The notes below the pieces were generated by a model. It was not told the DNA's origin and ran no database searches. It worked only from the letters and a program-made list of their open reading frames with translations. From Leidyana gryllorum EB-2025a (taxonomy: Eukaryota > Apicomplexa), in assembly GCA_048772705.1 (NCBI GenBank), contig JBLWGC010000104.1:1-64000 (forward strand): DNA of 64,000 nucleotides. The letters run 5' to 3'. The translations under genes were made by a program, and so were the position numbers. Shown here piece after piece: positions 43,501 to 55,901 of this stretch. Numbering within the stretch: position 1 is the stretch's first letter; each line of letters begins with the position of its first letter.

Positions 43501-44506
43501 CGGACGACGACGAGCTGCCCGATCTGTCGGGGACTGAAATGAGCCATTATTGGTCAGAGTTTTCGGCCACACTGACGTGGGCAATGGAGAGTCAGGATCA
43601 GGTTGAACAGGAATTACAGCAGCACCAGGCGACTATGGCGTTCCTTCGGTCCCAACTGTTGGAACTGTTGATGAAGTTCCAAAAGGTGAGCCACCGGCCA
43701 GCTTCACGCCAACAAACGGGTTTGGGACAGATGAGAAACGCGTGTTTGGCCTGTCTACGCCGTCTCGCTGCCACTGAAGGGGCTGAAGTCTTCGCGCGCT
43801 ATGCTGTGTCTCTGCACAGCCGGAGTGAGTCGCTGTTAGACAAACTCAAAATTCCCATTCTGGAGTCCCAACCGCTCGACGCCTCGTCAGCCGCCAGCTC
43901 GCCGCTATTTCTGATGGCAGAGAGCTGTATAAAGGATGTGGCCGTTAATCGGTTCGGGGCTGTATTGGCTGCGATGATATTCTACGACTTTGAGCCCTCC
44001 ACCGAGGAAGGCCGAGTGACAGATTACGTACGGGAAGTCCTGAAACAGTTCCTCGACTCGGAGGAGACGGTGGTGGAAATGGAAGTGTGCGAGCGCCTGG
44101 CCATCTGGGAGGCAGAGATTCACAGAATGATGGATGATCCCCCATCAGTCTGTGATGCCAATGCTGCCGCGAGTGGGAAAGACATCTCGACACTGAGCTC
44201 TGCTGAGCTGAGATTGGTGAGTGGGAGAGAGAGAGGGAGAGAGGGAGTCGTCCCCCGACAATTATAATATAATATTCACAATTTCAGCTGCTGCAACGGA
44301 TTTGGTCGAATCATCAAAACGCTGCCACGAAGATCCTGCAGGTGTTTGTGAACATCTGCGAAGTCCACAATCTCGTCCAGGAGACCACAGAGCAAATTGG
44401 GTTTCTGCAAGAAAGCATTTCCAATTTATCGACCAGATTGAGCAGTATTGTCCGTCAGTGCCCAGACATTCTGCAGGAGGCGCCCCCAAAGTGGTCAACT
44501 CATTAG
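40514..44506 (+). CDS. Leucine-rich-repeat and coiled-coil protein
   Basis: Start taken at ATG 40514 (MVEGRHYLSAGAETATFGSY). Residues about 110-235 form LRRs of the SDS22/LRRC type: LQTLTLSGCKLTTARFLSKL, LERAYLNNNLIYDLGDL, LVRLDLSNNTLPDRKSLAL, LKSLNLMGCPLLTTNSALPA. A long Pro/Ser/Thr-rich disordered region follows (residues about 260-870). Later exons add a helical C-terminal region (RRLLRDQPDASQLEAVENRR; WAMESQDQVEQELQQHQATM; LLQRIWSNHQNAATKILQVF) ending ILQEAPPKWSTH. Four introns: after FHPR (43147 area), after NIVYAG (43442-43495), an in-frame candidate near 43687-43730, and 44219-44286. About 1,200 residues. LRR plus coiled coil suggests a scaffold, possibly ciliary or cytoskeletal, but not proven. 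Confidence 0.75.
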
Positions 44507-44666
44507 TCCCCAATCGAATTAGACAGAAAAATAGAGGCGGTGGAGAGAGGCGGTTATTGCACGCAGCACTGTGTATGTGAGGGCGACTATGTCTGTAAGA
44601 GTGAGTGAGTGAGTGAGTGGAAGTTTGTTGTATATAATAACAATCTGCCGCCCCCAACGTGGTGGT

Positions 44667-47600
44667 CTAGAAACCAAAAGCAGCAGCCTCTCGCCACTCG
44701 TTCAATAGATCGAAGAATCTGTCCCGATGACGCTTGGAGCCGCAGATCAAAGATATCTCCACACCGTTGGGGAACTCTTCGTTCGGTGGACCGGCCAATA
44801 CCAGACACTCGCCTTCTCGTGCTGAGGGAAATAAAAAGTGTGTGGGGGGGAGCACACACAGTCTTACGTTTGCTGGTGGTCGAGCCCAACTCGTTCGCTC
44901 GACGCAGAGCGTCTGATTGCAGTCCCTTGGCGATACTGCAGAACCGACTGATGGCCAGAGAGTGTTGCCAGGGACCCTCGTTTGGAGCAATACGCCAATT
45001 GAGACTCCTGTGATGGGGGAAGTGGAGGTTCAGAGCAGCACCATGTTTTCTGACTTACACTAGATCCAGTGAGCTCTTCCAGAAGACGAGTTCTTTGTCT
45101 TTCTCGCCGACGACTGTCTTCATCTTTCCACCTGATCGCAGCTCTTCTTTGATTTCAGTGGGCAAATCTTGGACGCCATTCGGATACTTATCCTTATCCC
45201 ACCACGTCATTTCGAGCGGGAAATCCCATTGTTGATGAATAGAGAAGCGTGAGGGGTCACCACTTCTCTCATTGAGCAGTTTGAGTGTGAGATCGGCGAA
45301 GGCTTTAGTGCCTCCACTGCTTCCGAGCGTCTTGAGGACGTTGTCCAGATTCTTCCTCATAATCTTCTCCTTGCGCAGCGTTATGTAGAGCTCCGGCTCA
45401 CTCATGAAAGCCACATTGTTGATGACATAGCAGACCATCTTGACCACATCGGGCTCGTTCTCGGCGTGTTCGAGGACCTTTGCCATTCCCGCCGAAACAC
45501 CCGCGCCGTAGAAGGCGCTGGTGGTGTCCGGGACCTTCTCACAGGCCAAATAGGCGAGCAGACCCAATACACAGCGTACGACTCTGTTCTGTTTGAGGTT
45601 TTCGTCGCGGTCGAGCACTTTGATGAGGCCTTCGATGAGTACCGAAATGCTCTGACTGGTCATCTCGAGACTCTCCCAACTTCGCGGTGAGGGTGGCCGG
45701 TCGAGACATTCGCTGACTGGCAGGACGCCTTCGTCAGCGACATCGCCGTCCCAGTCGTCATCCGGGGAGCCTTTGCCTCCGCGGCCTCCAGCGGGGGGAG
45801 GAGGAGGCGGAGGGGGAGGGAATAAGGCGAGGGCGTTGAGGACGACACGGCAGGCCTCCATGTGCATCATGGAGTACTCGTTTGACTTGTGAGTGAGTTG
45901 GATGGTTTGGGTGAGGCCACCGGCGCGGATAAAGTCGATGACGTTGGCTTGTGTCCCGAAAAGGCGGCGTATGCATCTGAGGCCGCTAACCGCCAGATCG
46001 CTGTTTAGATTGTCGTCTGAGGCGCTGTTCTGACTTTCGAGGAGACTGGTTAGGAAGTCGAAGACTCCCGATGAAATGAGCTCTGGGATCGAGTCTGGGT
46101 TGGTTGTTTGGATCCCCAAGACGTGAATTCCATTCGCGTAGAGGTAGTTGTCGGAGTAGGAGTTCAGGATCCTCAAGCACGTGGCTATCCCGTCTTCCCG
46201 GAGGAACTGTTTGGAGTTCGTCGGCGAACGACAGAGTGCTCCAAGGACGTCGAAGGCGAGCGTAAACATGGTCACAGAAGAGCGCTGACCCTGTTTGAGC
46301 ATCTGGATGATGCGGGGTAGGCACACACCAAACCGTTGCATGTTGGCTTCCGTATTCTCCATGGCCAAATTGGACAAAGTCCGCAAGGAAGCTTCGACGA
46401 GGGAGTCTGGGATCCGATCGCTTTTGCCGTAGAGGTCCGCGAAGGTCTTCTCGATCCTTCCGTCCATAAAGATGTCCACGTTCGGAGTGAACAAGGCGAG
46501 GTTCCCGATGGCTTTGAACATTGTCCCCAGACAACGGAAGGCCTTGGCGTCTTCGCTTCCGTCGTACGCGTTGATGGTACGCATCACTGCTTGACAGGCG
46601 CCCTTCTTGCCGTACATCTCTTTCATCTCGTCCCGTTTGAAGCACGTGTTGCACATCAGAAGAGAAGCCGCGTTCGCCACATCGAAGTCCATCTTGCTCG
46701 CTGTCATGGACTGTTCCATGGCTTGAATATTCAACTCGAGACCTCTGTTCGAAACGAAACGGTTCAGGTTTGCTCCGTGGCCCAGTGTGATGGCGGATAA
46801 GGCTAAACAGTCGTTCGTTTGCACGGCCGCGGACCCCTCCGGTGGGGGATTGGCCCTCAAGGACCTTTGAAGTAAGTCCAGGCAAGCTTCGACGCCTTTC
46901 AAATCGCCGATCATAGTCTTTATCTCCGGAACTACTGCTAGAGCTGCCAATAAGAATAACACGTCTGGCAGCAGGTCGATACGCGCCTGCTTGTCGTTCA
47001 CTACTTCGATCAGACGCGCTGGAACATTGTTCTTCAATATAATCGCCACCCAGTGATCGTTCACTATCTTCCTCATCGACTTGAACACTTGCTTCAGCAA
47101 CTCCACCGAGTACTTCCCCGCATCGTAGTCGTCCCACAAACCGATCAACGCTCCCATGCACTCCGTACTGTTGAAGTAACAACGGTCCACTGCAAACCTC
47201 TCCACCAGCTGAAGACGGGGTATCAACAGTGTTTCCTTCTGAGGACCCTCCAACGTCACGCGACGTCCACGCTGGAGACACTCGCCGACGATAGCCGCTG
47301 CGTTCGGAGTCCCCGCCCACAAACCTTGCGCTTCGGACCACTGGACTGCGTCGTTCACCGCCAGAACTGCTGGCTGTACTGCGAACTCGTTCTTCTGACG
47401 CGCCATGGCCCGCAGAAACACCGCGTTCTCCTGCTGCCTTTCCATCAATATGTCGGAATTCTGAGGTAGCTCGTGAAGCAATTGGTAACACTGGCAACCG
47501 GCTCTCCACTCTTTCCCCAGATCGCTCTCCATGTTTTGGTGGGGCTCCTTCGAATACTCTTCGGTGTACCCGGTTACGAAATCCAGGTACTTGAGTACTG

Positions 47601-50600
47601 CTTGGGATTCCCCCGCATCCAATACTTCCCCCTGCTCCTTCGCAGCAGACCATTTTTGGTACACTTGCTGAAGAGTCAAATGCTCCGGCTGCTCATCAGC
47701 CACAGCTCGCTTGATGCTCTCCGCCAAGGCACGCATCTCAGCAGCCTCCTCACGGTCCAACTGGGGGCACAAAGCGTCCACTGCCGACATCAGCCCAGCA
47801 TAACCCTTGGCCTTGGCTACAATTGCACCGTTGCCTTGCTCGGCCACCAGAACCTTCAGGAACTCCAACGTTGCCTTCATGGCATCTGGGTCCTCGTGGA
47901 TCAACTCACCGCAATCGTCCAACAAGTGATCGATCCCGGTGCGCGCGAGTTTGGCAGACACATCGGCATCAGCTGAAGCAGCTTTAGTCAAAGCTGGCAG
48001 CGTACGCAGCAACACAGGCAACTGCTTATTATGGTTTTCGAATGTCTCAACCAACGTCTTGACCATTGATTTCTTCACTTCCTGCATACAGCCTGCAGCA
48101 GCCGCAGCTTCAGTGAACTCCGCCAGTGCAGCCGCGACATGGGCTTTATCCGCATCGGAGACCGTTTCATCAGCTAACAGACGGGTATAAGCCTCATTCC
48201 CCTTCTTAAGGGCCTGGGCAGTGGCGTTCGGCTCTTCCTTGCCAACAAGTTTCTTGTGCACACGCAGAACGTTTGCGATAGCACTCGGCGAATCATCGAT
48301 GGTGTCCAACTCGTTGACAAATGCGGCACTCTTCATTGAAGGGTCCATTTGACGTTGATTGGCATTCAGGTTGCCGATCAAGTCATAGCCGTGATCAAGG
48401 ACAGGCGGTTTCTTGCGATGGCGTTTCATGAGGGCCATGATTTCGGAGGTGGCGTCTGGATGTTCAACTCGACGTGATTTACGAGACTTGTGGATGCTTG
48501 CGATCGCATCGGCACCTTCAGGCTCAGAAGCGAGAGCAGCCAAATAATCAAGAACTGCAGCAACAACTTCTGGATCATTTTCATGATGTTTGAGAAGGTC
48601 AAAGCAGTACGGGATTGTTCCTTGCTTGAGAGCGGAGTCCAAAGTGGCTTTGTAGCCAGCAGGGCTGCGAGCACAACCGGCGAGGGTGTGGAAGCCATCA
48701 CACAGGAGTTTGCGTGGGCGTTTAACGGGATCTGTGCCGTGTTTGCTCAGCATTTCGGTAAGAGTGGGCATCATCTTCGGCAGCATGGCCTTCACCCCAT
48801 AGGGGCTCTCAGGTTCGTCTTTGAATCGATTGACGAGGCGTCGAGTGACTTGGCCGATGGAAGCGAGGAGAGAGGAGTCATCTGGGTTCTCCTTGGCGAG
48901 ATCTGCCAATTTGTTGATACACTCTTGAGTGAGGGCAAATGACTGGACGGGATCATCAACCTGAGCTGCCAGATACATAGCAAGCTTCTGGTTGAGTTTC
49001 TCGATGAGCTTCTTATAGTTGGCGGGTTTGGTGTTGCAGTGATCGATGATCTTGCGCATGTAGCTCCTGAGCATCTCATCAGCACCGAGTTTGCCCAGGT
49101 AATCGCCACAAGCTTTCATGAGGAGCCCATGTTCCGGATATATCTCCATGAGTTCCTCAATGTCATTGAGAAGAGTGAATTCGTTGATCATCTTGCGGTC
49201 ACCCACATCAGTGGCGAGGTTGAGGAGTTTGATTGCGTTCGCGCATACATCGGGATCCCTCTTATTGCGCTGTACAACTTTGCGGGTGACGCGACAAATA
49301 GTTTCGAGTTTGGGGCCTTCGGGCTTCTTGATGACCATCCGCATGTCTTGTTGTCTGGCAATGAGATCGGCACATCTTTGAGCCCTCTTGATGAGTGGGA
49401 GGTCATCGACATGATCGTCCATGACTTTGTAGAGGTGCGCGAGACCCTTCTTGCCGATGATGATTTTGACAATCTCATCATCGGGATCCATAAGCATTTC
49501 TTCCAGGGCCTCGATGAGTTTGTTGAGGTTCTCTTTGGGCTGAGGCTCGCCGATCTTGGTACAGAGATTGCCGATGAACCGGCGAACTTCGGGCAGAGCC
49601 AAGACCGTCTTGCGCGGTCTCATGGCAGCCAGAGCGGCCGCGCACTCGGCGAACAGGTTCTCATTCTCGTCGTGTTCCTCAGCAAACAGACAGATCTGCT
49701 TGGGGAAGCCGCGCTTGAAACAGACCTCTGAAGCGTCGCGATCACGCTGCAGGAGACGGGTGGCACTGGTGAGCGCAGCCGATACGCCTTCCTCGCTGCC
49801 CTTCCGATTCTTCAGAGCCTCGAAGATCGTCACTAAGTTCTTAACTGAGCCCTGAAGGTTGTTAACACCAACTCGTTTTTGGGACATGTTCTTGGCCGTG
49901 AGGGCTATTTCGGTATAAATGTTCATCAGCCTTTCGTCAGTGGCAGTAACCATCTTAGTTTGAGTCATTACATTGTTGATCGTGCGTCCCATATCGACTT
50001 TGGCCGCAACTTTAGACGCTTCAGGGTTCACAATGGCTTCGTTGATAGACTTGAAGCAGGCCGCCACTTTGTTCAGATCTCCGGCTTGCAGAGCAATCTC
50101 AATGTCACGTTGATTCTGCTGCAACAAACGCTCCACTTCGCCCTCCGGAACCAGATATCCAAGGAGTGCGTTGACGTACTTTTTAACTTCGGCCGAGGCG
50201 GTGAAGCGGCGTGAAGCAGACTGAAGAGCGGGTACTGCTTCGGCTGTTTTCAAGCTTTCCAGAGTCTTGCCGCCGTGCAGAGCCAAGGTGTGCATAAGGC
50301 GGAGTCCAGCCACCTGCACGTCCTCATACATTGCTACCTTCTGCATATAGGCAATAACCGAACGAAGGGCTCCCGATTCGACCACCTTCCGAGCACCTTC
50401 CTCGTTCCATTGAGCAATATAATTCAACGAATTGATACAGTGAAGCTGAGACTTCCTCGCGTCAGTCTGCTTCCTCATCGCACGCAAAATACCATCAACC
50501 ATGGGACCAACAGTGTCAGCATTCTCAAACCGTTGGGTTGCACACAGATTCTCCAACAGCGCTGCCAGATCGACCAAAGAGTTGTTGCCCACGTCTTGTT

Positions 50601-52914
50601 TCTCCCGAAGGCCCTTGAGTCCCGGCAGTTGCATCAAATTCACCACGTCTCCAACACTTCGTTCAACATTGCCGCTCGATCGCACGGTCAAACTTTGCAC
50701 ACACGCGCAACCAGCCTTGATGATCTTCTGTTGATCATCAAACTTGCCGCCTTCAATCCATTTCTGAAGTCCTTTGAGCACTATGGGACTGGCATCTTTC
50801 GCCACCAAAATTGGAGCCAATCGACTGACTTGACTCAAACCATTTACTGCAGCCAACGCTTTCAAGCACTTCTGAGGATTGTTTCGAGCACCATTCACAG
50901 CGCTCTCCAGCGTCTGTAGAGTCCGTGTGACGTCCTTCTCAGTCGCAAGGACATCCAAAAGGCTCAAAGCCGACTCACGCAACGCTTTGTTACTGTCGCC
51001 GTGTGCCAACATGATCTGGAGGATTAGATCAACTACATTACCCGCCTGGAGAGCAGCGACACCGCCATCCAAACCAGCCAACGTTTTCATCAAGTTCAAG
51101 GAGGCCAATGAGCTTTCGCGATGGCCGACGACACCCTGATGCCTTGTCTTGATGGATATGTACGGGCACTTACTTCATGGGAGGTTATAACTTCAATAGC
51201 CTTATTGAAAGGTGCGCAGGCAGTGGATCGCTTGGCACAGGCCCACAGAGTTGTCACGGTGTGACCCAAGTATCGATTGTTGCCTTTCATCAGGGGGGAT
51301 TTCATTACTTTGGACATCCCATCTATCGCTCCCGCTTCCATCATGGCACCGACAGCTGGATCGGAGGTCGATGCAGCGGCTAACACAGCCATTCCGTTCC
51401 GCAGAACATCAGCAGTGACCTTAGGCTTCCCAAAGGCGTCAATCTAAGATAATTCGGAATATATGTAATTGGTCACATCCAGCCTTACGATGCTCTTGTA
51501 GATTCCTTGTGATGCGGCTTTGGCGGCATTATCGGGAACCTCAACGAGGGGCAGAAGAGCTCCACAGGCCGCTGCAAATGCTTCGAAATACTCGGTGGTT
51601 TTCACTGCTGCATCACAAAGTGCTTCCAGACCTCCAGATTGAATGATAGTGTCGCGATCCGAGCTCTTGCGGCCAACTGTCGCCAAAATTCTGCACGCAC
51701 CGACCAAACCCTTAAGTACTTTCGCATCATGTTGTCCCGCTGCGAGATTCTGCACTCGAGAATTATCAATGTTACTTGTTGACTTGACAGTGTTGAATAC
51801 CTTGGCAGAGTGAGCGACCGCATCGCAGAGCATTGGGACGCCCCCCGCTTTGACGATTTGATCAGCGCAACTCGAGATGTATGACATTGAGGACAGTGTG
51901 GTCAATGCAGCAGCACGCTCTGGGGAGCCGTGATCTGCCGTTTTGAGCACATTGAGGCATTGCTTCAAGACGTCGGGGCCAACCATGACGCCAAGAGCTC
52001 CAGAACCGGCTTGTTGAATGGTGGGTTGGTCAGGCGAGGCATCCATGATGGCAATGACACTGTCCAGATGGCCAGCTTTGGATTTGCCTTGGGCTGCGAC
52101 GTTGCGGATGACATTGAAGGCACAGGCGATGGCTGTGACGTTCTCGGATTGCGAGGAATCCCGCTTAGCTATGGCCGCTAAGATCTTGTCAATGGCTTCG
52201 AGGTTGCCGAGCGCTTCGGCTCCACTTGGGAATGCAGATATATCCTGCAGCTGGGAAAACACACGAGCAGCGAGTGGACCTTTCATTTTGGGGTTCAGAG
52301 CTGCAAGCAGCCCGGGTGCCATCTGTACAGTATCCAACTCGATCCCTGACGAATGGAAGTTACGCAGGGTATCCAGATAAAAACCGAGCACTGCGTTGTC
52401 CTGGGTTCCGTGACCCACGGCAGCCGCAACGCTCTGTGAGAAGTTGTGCTTCTCCGCAGCCTCTAGTGTAGATCTGCGCCCAGAGGTTACGGGACAGATT
52501 TGAGAAAGTCACTTACTTGGGTTCATCTTTCAGAACCTCTGACAGACCGAAAAAGCATTTACTGAGGAGAAGCGCAACCTCGTCGTCGCCTTGGAAGTTC
52601 GCGGAGGCCGCAATCAGCACCGGAAAACATTCGGACTCCAAAACTGCCAAGGAGTTCTCCCTGCACAGCAGTTAGTCAATCAATCAAGCCGTTTACAGTG
52701 GTGACGGGCGGGAATCGAAAGGTCAGGAGCCGGTTGGGCGGGCGGCTCTGACTTACTTGTAGCGAACAGTTGGGGGCACACACAGGTCTGACAAGGATCG
52801 CAGACCAAAGACCATCATCCGCTTGAACTTCTGGTTCTTGAGGACCGATTGTATTGCATCCTGCACCCCGGCATCGGCTTGGTGCCGCCTTGCCTGAGAT
52901 GGTGAGTTCGACAT
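44667..52914 (-). CDS. Giant armadillo-repeat protein with C-terminal PH-like domain
   Basis: Seven exons, about 2,600 residues. Start MSNSPSQARRHQADAGVQDA, then short exons, an exon of about 325 residues and one of about 2,020 residues. Almost the whole length is repeating helices with ARM/HEAT hallmarks: LCDAAVKTTEYFEAFAAACG, ALRSVIAYMQKVAMYEDVQV, LDALRTLSNLAMENTEANMQ-like units, SLVEASLRTLSNLAMENTEA. A nine-Pro run (LFPPPPPPPPPAGG) sits near 45790. The last exons form a PH-like domain: EIKEELRSGGKMKTVVGEKD, KELVFWKSSLDLVSLNWRIA, then ISRFCSIAKGLQSDALRRAN and NGVEISLICGSKRHRDRFFD with terminal LLNEWREAAAFGF. PH domains bind phosphoinositides or proteins at membranes. No ortholog name comes to mind; a cortical or motility scaffold is possible. 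Confidence 0.85.
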
Positions 52915-53034
52915 TCCCCACACACACAAAGGAAAGGTACGCGCGTGGTCAAAGTGAACAAAAACTCAAACCTTGATCAATCTAATTCCACTGTGTTTCT
53001 CCAAAACAAATATGTCGATTTAGTAGTGTTGTAC

Positions 53035-55832
53035 CTATTCCCTAAACTTATTGGTGCCGACAGCTGGAACTACCTGACGTGCGAGCTCTACATTGCCTTC
53101 GTGGTCCTGAGTCAGAACCTTCAGGGCCTATAAGACAGATTGGAGCTGGTGGAGAGGGTGAAGCACACTCACTAAAACGGATGCCTGCTCGCAATTCTCA
53201 TCGTCTGTCTGGAAGGTGCTGAACCCAACAATCGCCGCGAACACTACACAGCGAATCGGAGGTTGAGTTGTGGGGGCTCTAAACTTACGGTCCTTGTCGC
53301 ATTCATCTCGTAGATCGGGGGTCATATCGGCCAAGGTCGACAACAGCAGTAGCACGTCTCGTGGGGACACATTCTGCAACACCAAGGTGTAAGCATCCAA
53401 CTGAGCCGATTCGTCGTCGTCAACCCGCTTCACCGCCCCGGAAGCCACAAACTCTTGAAAGAATGGAGCGACATCCTTCAGGATTGCCGACGCCAATTTC
53501 CAGCACACCTGTGCCACAGATTCATTCCATCGCCCCTTTAATTCAGGTGCTGCCGCAAGATGTCGCAAACACCGAGTCAATGGCCGTGTCAATCTGGCCA
53601 TATCTGCCCCCCTCCGTTTAGTGCCATCAAACCCATCGGCTTCTAAAAGAGTCAGTACCCTCTCGAACACACCTTCTTTTGCCACCGCTTTGCGAGTCTC
53701 TGAGGCCAGATCACTCAAAGACTCTTTGAGAAGCTCTGCCATGAACAGCGTAACTCCGGGAGTAATGAATCCGCGGCGAACCAAATTGTACTTTCGGCCC
53801 AACTTCTCAGCTGCCCGCTGCTTGATCACTTCGTTGCCGGGCCGATTTGCCTCCTCGGTGGCTTGAATCTGTATGTTGGTCACCTCGTCGCTCACAGAAG
53901 CATTTCGCGCAGCAGTGTAGATCAAAAGTCCTGCCAATTGCACCGGGGAGGGACGCGAATTAGGAAGATAACGCTCGCACTCGGGAGCGGATTTGACAAA
54001 GTACAACACTTCACTCGGGATGCCCACAGATGCAGCAGTCCGAGCGAGTTCCTCAACCTCAGCCGCAACTCCGGGCGTGGGTTTAATCTTCGGAACCGGT
54101 GCCGGATCTTTAGATTTCGCCAGAATTGATGTCAGTAATAATTTCAATGCGTGTCCTTTGCCGAGCGAGATCAATCTCAACAATAGCAAACCGAACCATT
54201 CCGTATCTACGGCGCTCGCTTCAGCTGCTCGACCCTCAACAGAGGCCAAACGAGAGCGCCGGAACTGACCCCCTCGGGCCGTTCGCTCGTTCCTCATGTG
54301 GGTAACTGCCAATATAGCCATGAGGAACTTGAGGAAGTCTGACTTGAGCTCCGTACGAGGTTGGTTGGGGCCGTCTCTGGGTGTATTCGCGATCCTGACC
54401 GCTAACTCCTCTTCTGTGGAGGCCAAGAGCCGCAAATCCGCTTCCAAGTCTCGAACTGCGCGGCTTGGCTGCCTCTCAACTTCAAAGGCGTCCTCGCCTT
54501 CCATGTTATCCGCGATCAACGGGGTCAAATGGTTGTGCAGCAGGAGGCAGAAGGGGTCGAAAAATCGGTCGCCCGACATGACCAGATAGGTCCAGTACAC
54601 GATCGGCCACATTGGTGTCCAGAAATGACACCTCAACTTGTCATTATTGGTGATAAGATTCGAGATAAAGGTAAATAATGACCGGGGTAACACAGTTGCA
54701 ACCTCATCGTAGTAAGGTTTCAACTGAGGTGCCGGTTCGGCGAGCGCCGAGGCTTTCGAAACGGCCGCAAACAGCTACGATTTGTTGTCAAAGAGAACAG
54801 TGCAAAGGGCAAAGCGCTTACCAGCCTGTGACGAAGGACAAGTGCATCAGCCAAGTTGTGCTGGAACAGTAGATCTTGGACCTCTGCGGAGTCGCAAAAG
54901 TTGCGCAGAAGTTTCAGTCCCAATGAAATAAAGGACCATGGCTTAATAGAGTACTCAAAGGGGGCGTTAGAAATGCTCGCCTCGAACTCCTCAGCCGACA
55001 TGCCCAATTCTTGTTGGTCAATCATCGTTCGCCAGTAGTCTACCACTCGGGTGAGCTGCTGTTTGACGAACAAGACGACAGTTTCGATAATGGCCTTTCT
55101 TTGCTTCTCAGTAACATGATTAATGTTGAACAAATCGTCATTGGTCCCCGAACGCTGAGGAAGCACACGTGTGTGACAATGTCTCTGCAGGCCCTCTTAC
55201 TCTGCATAACTCTTGCAATCCTCTGAACTTGTCTTTGTCTTCCACACTGGATAAGCTTTCCGCTATTGCCTTCAACATATCTGCAGGGATAAAGAAAGGT
55301 TTCGTCTTTGGTAGGCGCAACATACCGGACTCTGCATCCTGGAAGAGATCAGTACATAGTTTGGGGTCTTTCAGCATTCGTTCCAAACTCGGCAGTCGGC
55401 TTTCGGTACGGTGGAGGGGCAGAGGAGCTCCCAAAGCCTCACGCACAGGGTCGATAAGGTCACTCAGACGTCTTTCGGGTCTGGGAATACGAATCTCAGC
55501 CTCATGACCGCCTCTCAGGGACGAGACACTGGCCGATGAGCCGAAACTAGCGACAGACACCACCTGGGAGGACATTATGGTGTGTGTTTGAGGTGTGATG
55601 GGCTTACCGAGTTTGATTTGTAGAAGGTGGCCACTTCTCGACGAGGAGATGGAGCATCCTCGTCCTGGTCTTCGGGTGGTGTTAGTCGAATGGAGAGGCC
55701 GCGACTTAAGCTTGGTCGGCCGGAAGCGTCACTGGCATCCTGACCAATGACCAAAAGATCGATGGCAGAGGATGAGCGTCTGGATTCGGCGAAATTCGAG
55801 CCAGTCTGGCTTAACCGTGGTTGAGGAGTCAT
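53035..55832 (-). CDS. Large alpha-helical repeat-like protein, unknown
   Basis: Six exons, about 870 residues, same strand and immediately upstream of the armadillo giant (120 bp apart). N-terminus MTPQPRLSQTGSNFAESRRS is Ser/Arg rich, with phosphorylation-like motifs. The body is all-helical: FQDAESGMLRLPKTKPFFIP, WSFISLGLKLLRNFCDSAEV, SLFTFISNLITNNDKLRCHF, LLLRLISLGKGHALKLLLTS. The hydrophobic periodicity suggests HEAT-type helical hairpins, but no family signature is recognised. The last exons are short (LFAAIVGFSTFQTDDE; ALKVLTQDHEGNVELARQVV) and end AVGTNKFRE. Introns are about 45-50 nt with clear GT-AG ends. A functional link to the downstream armadillo protein is possible from adjacency only. 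Confidence 0.7.
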
Positions 55833-55901
55833 GGCAGTAATTATGTGTTACGACTATAACACAACATGCACTGCACAGGTATCATCTGGTAACAAAATTG
55901 A

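Noticed and set aside
45986-47653. A 555-codon open frame on the same strand as the armadillo gene but in another frame
   Set aside because: It lies wholly inside the armadillo exon, has a Ser/Arg/Gly-rich composition with no domain, and is explained by third-position codon bias.
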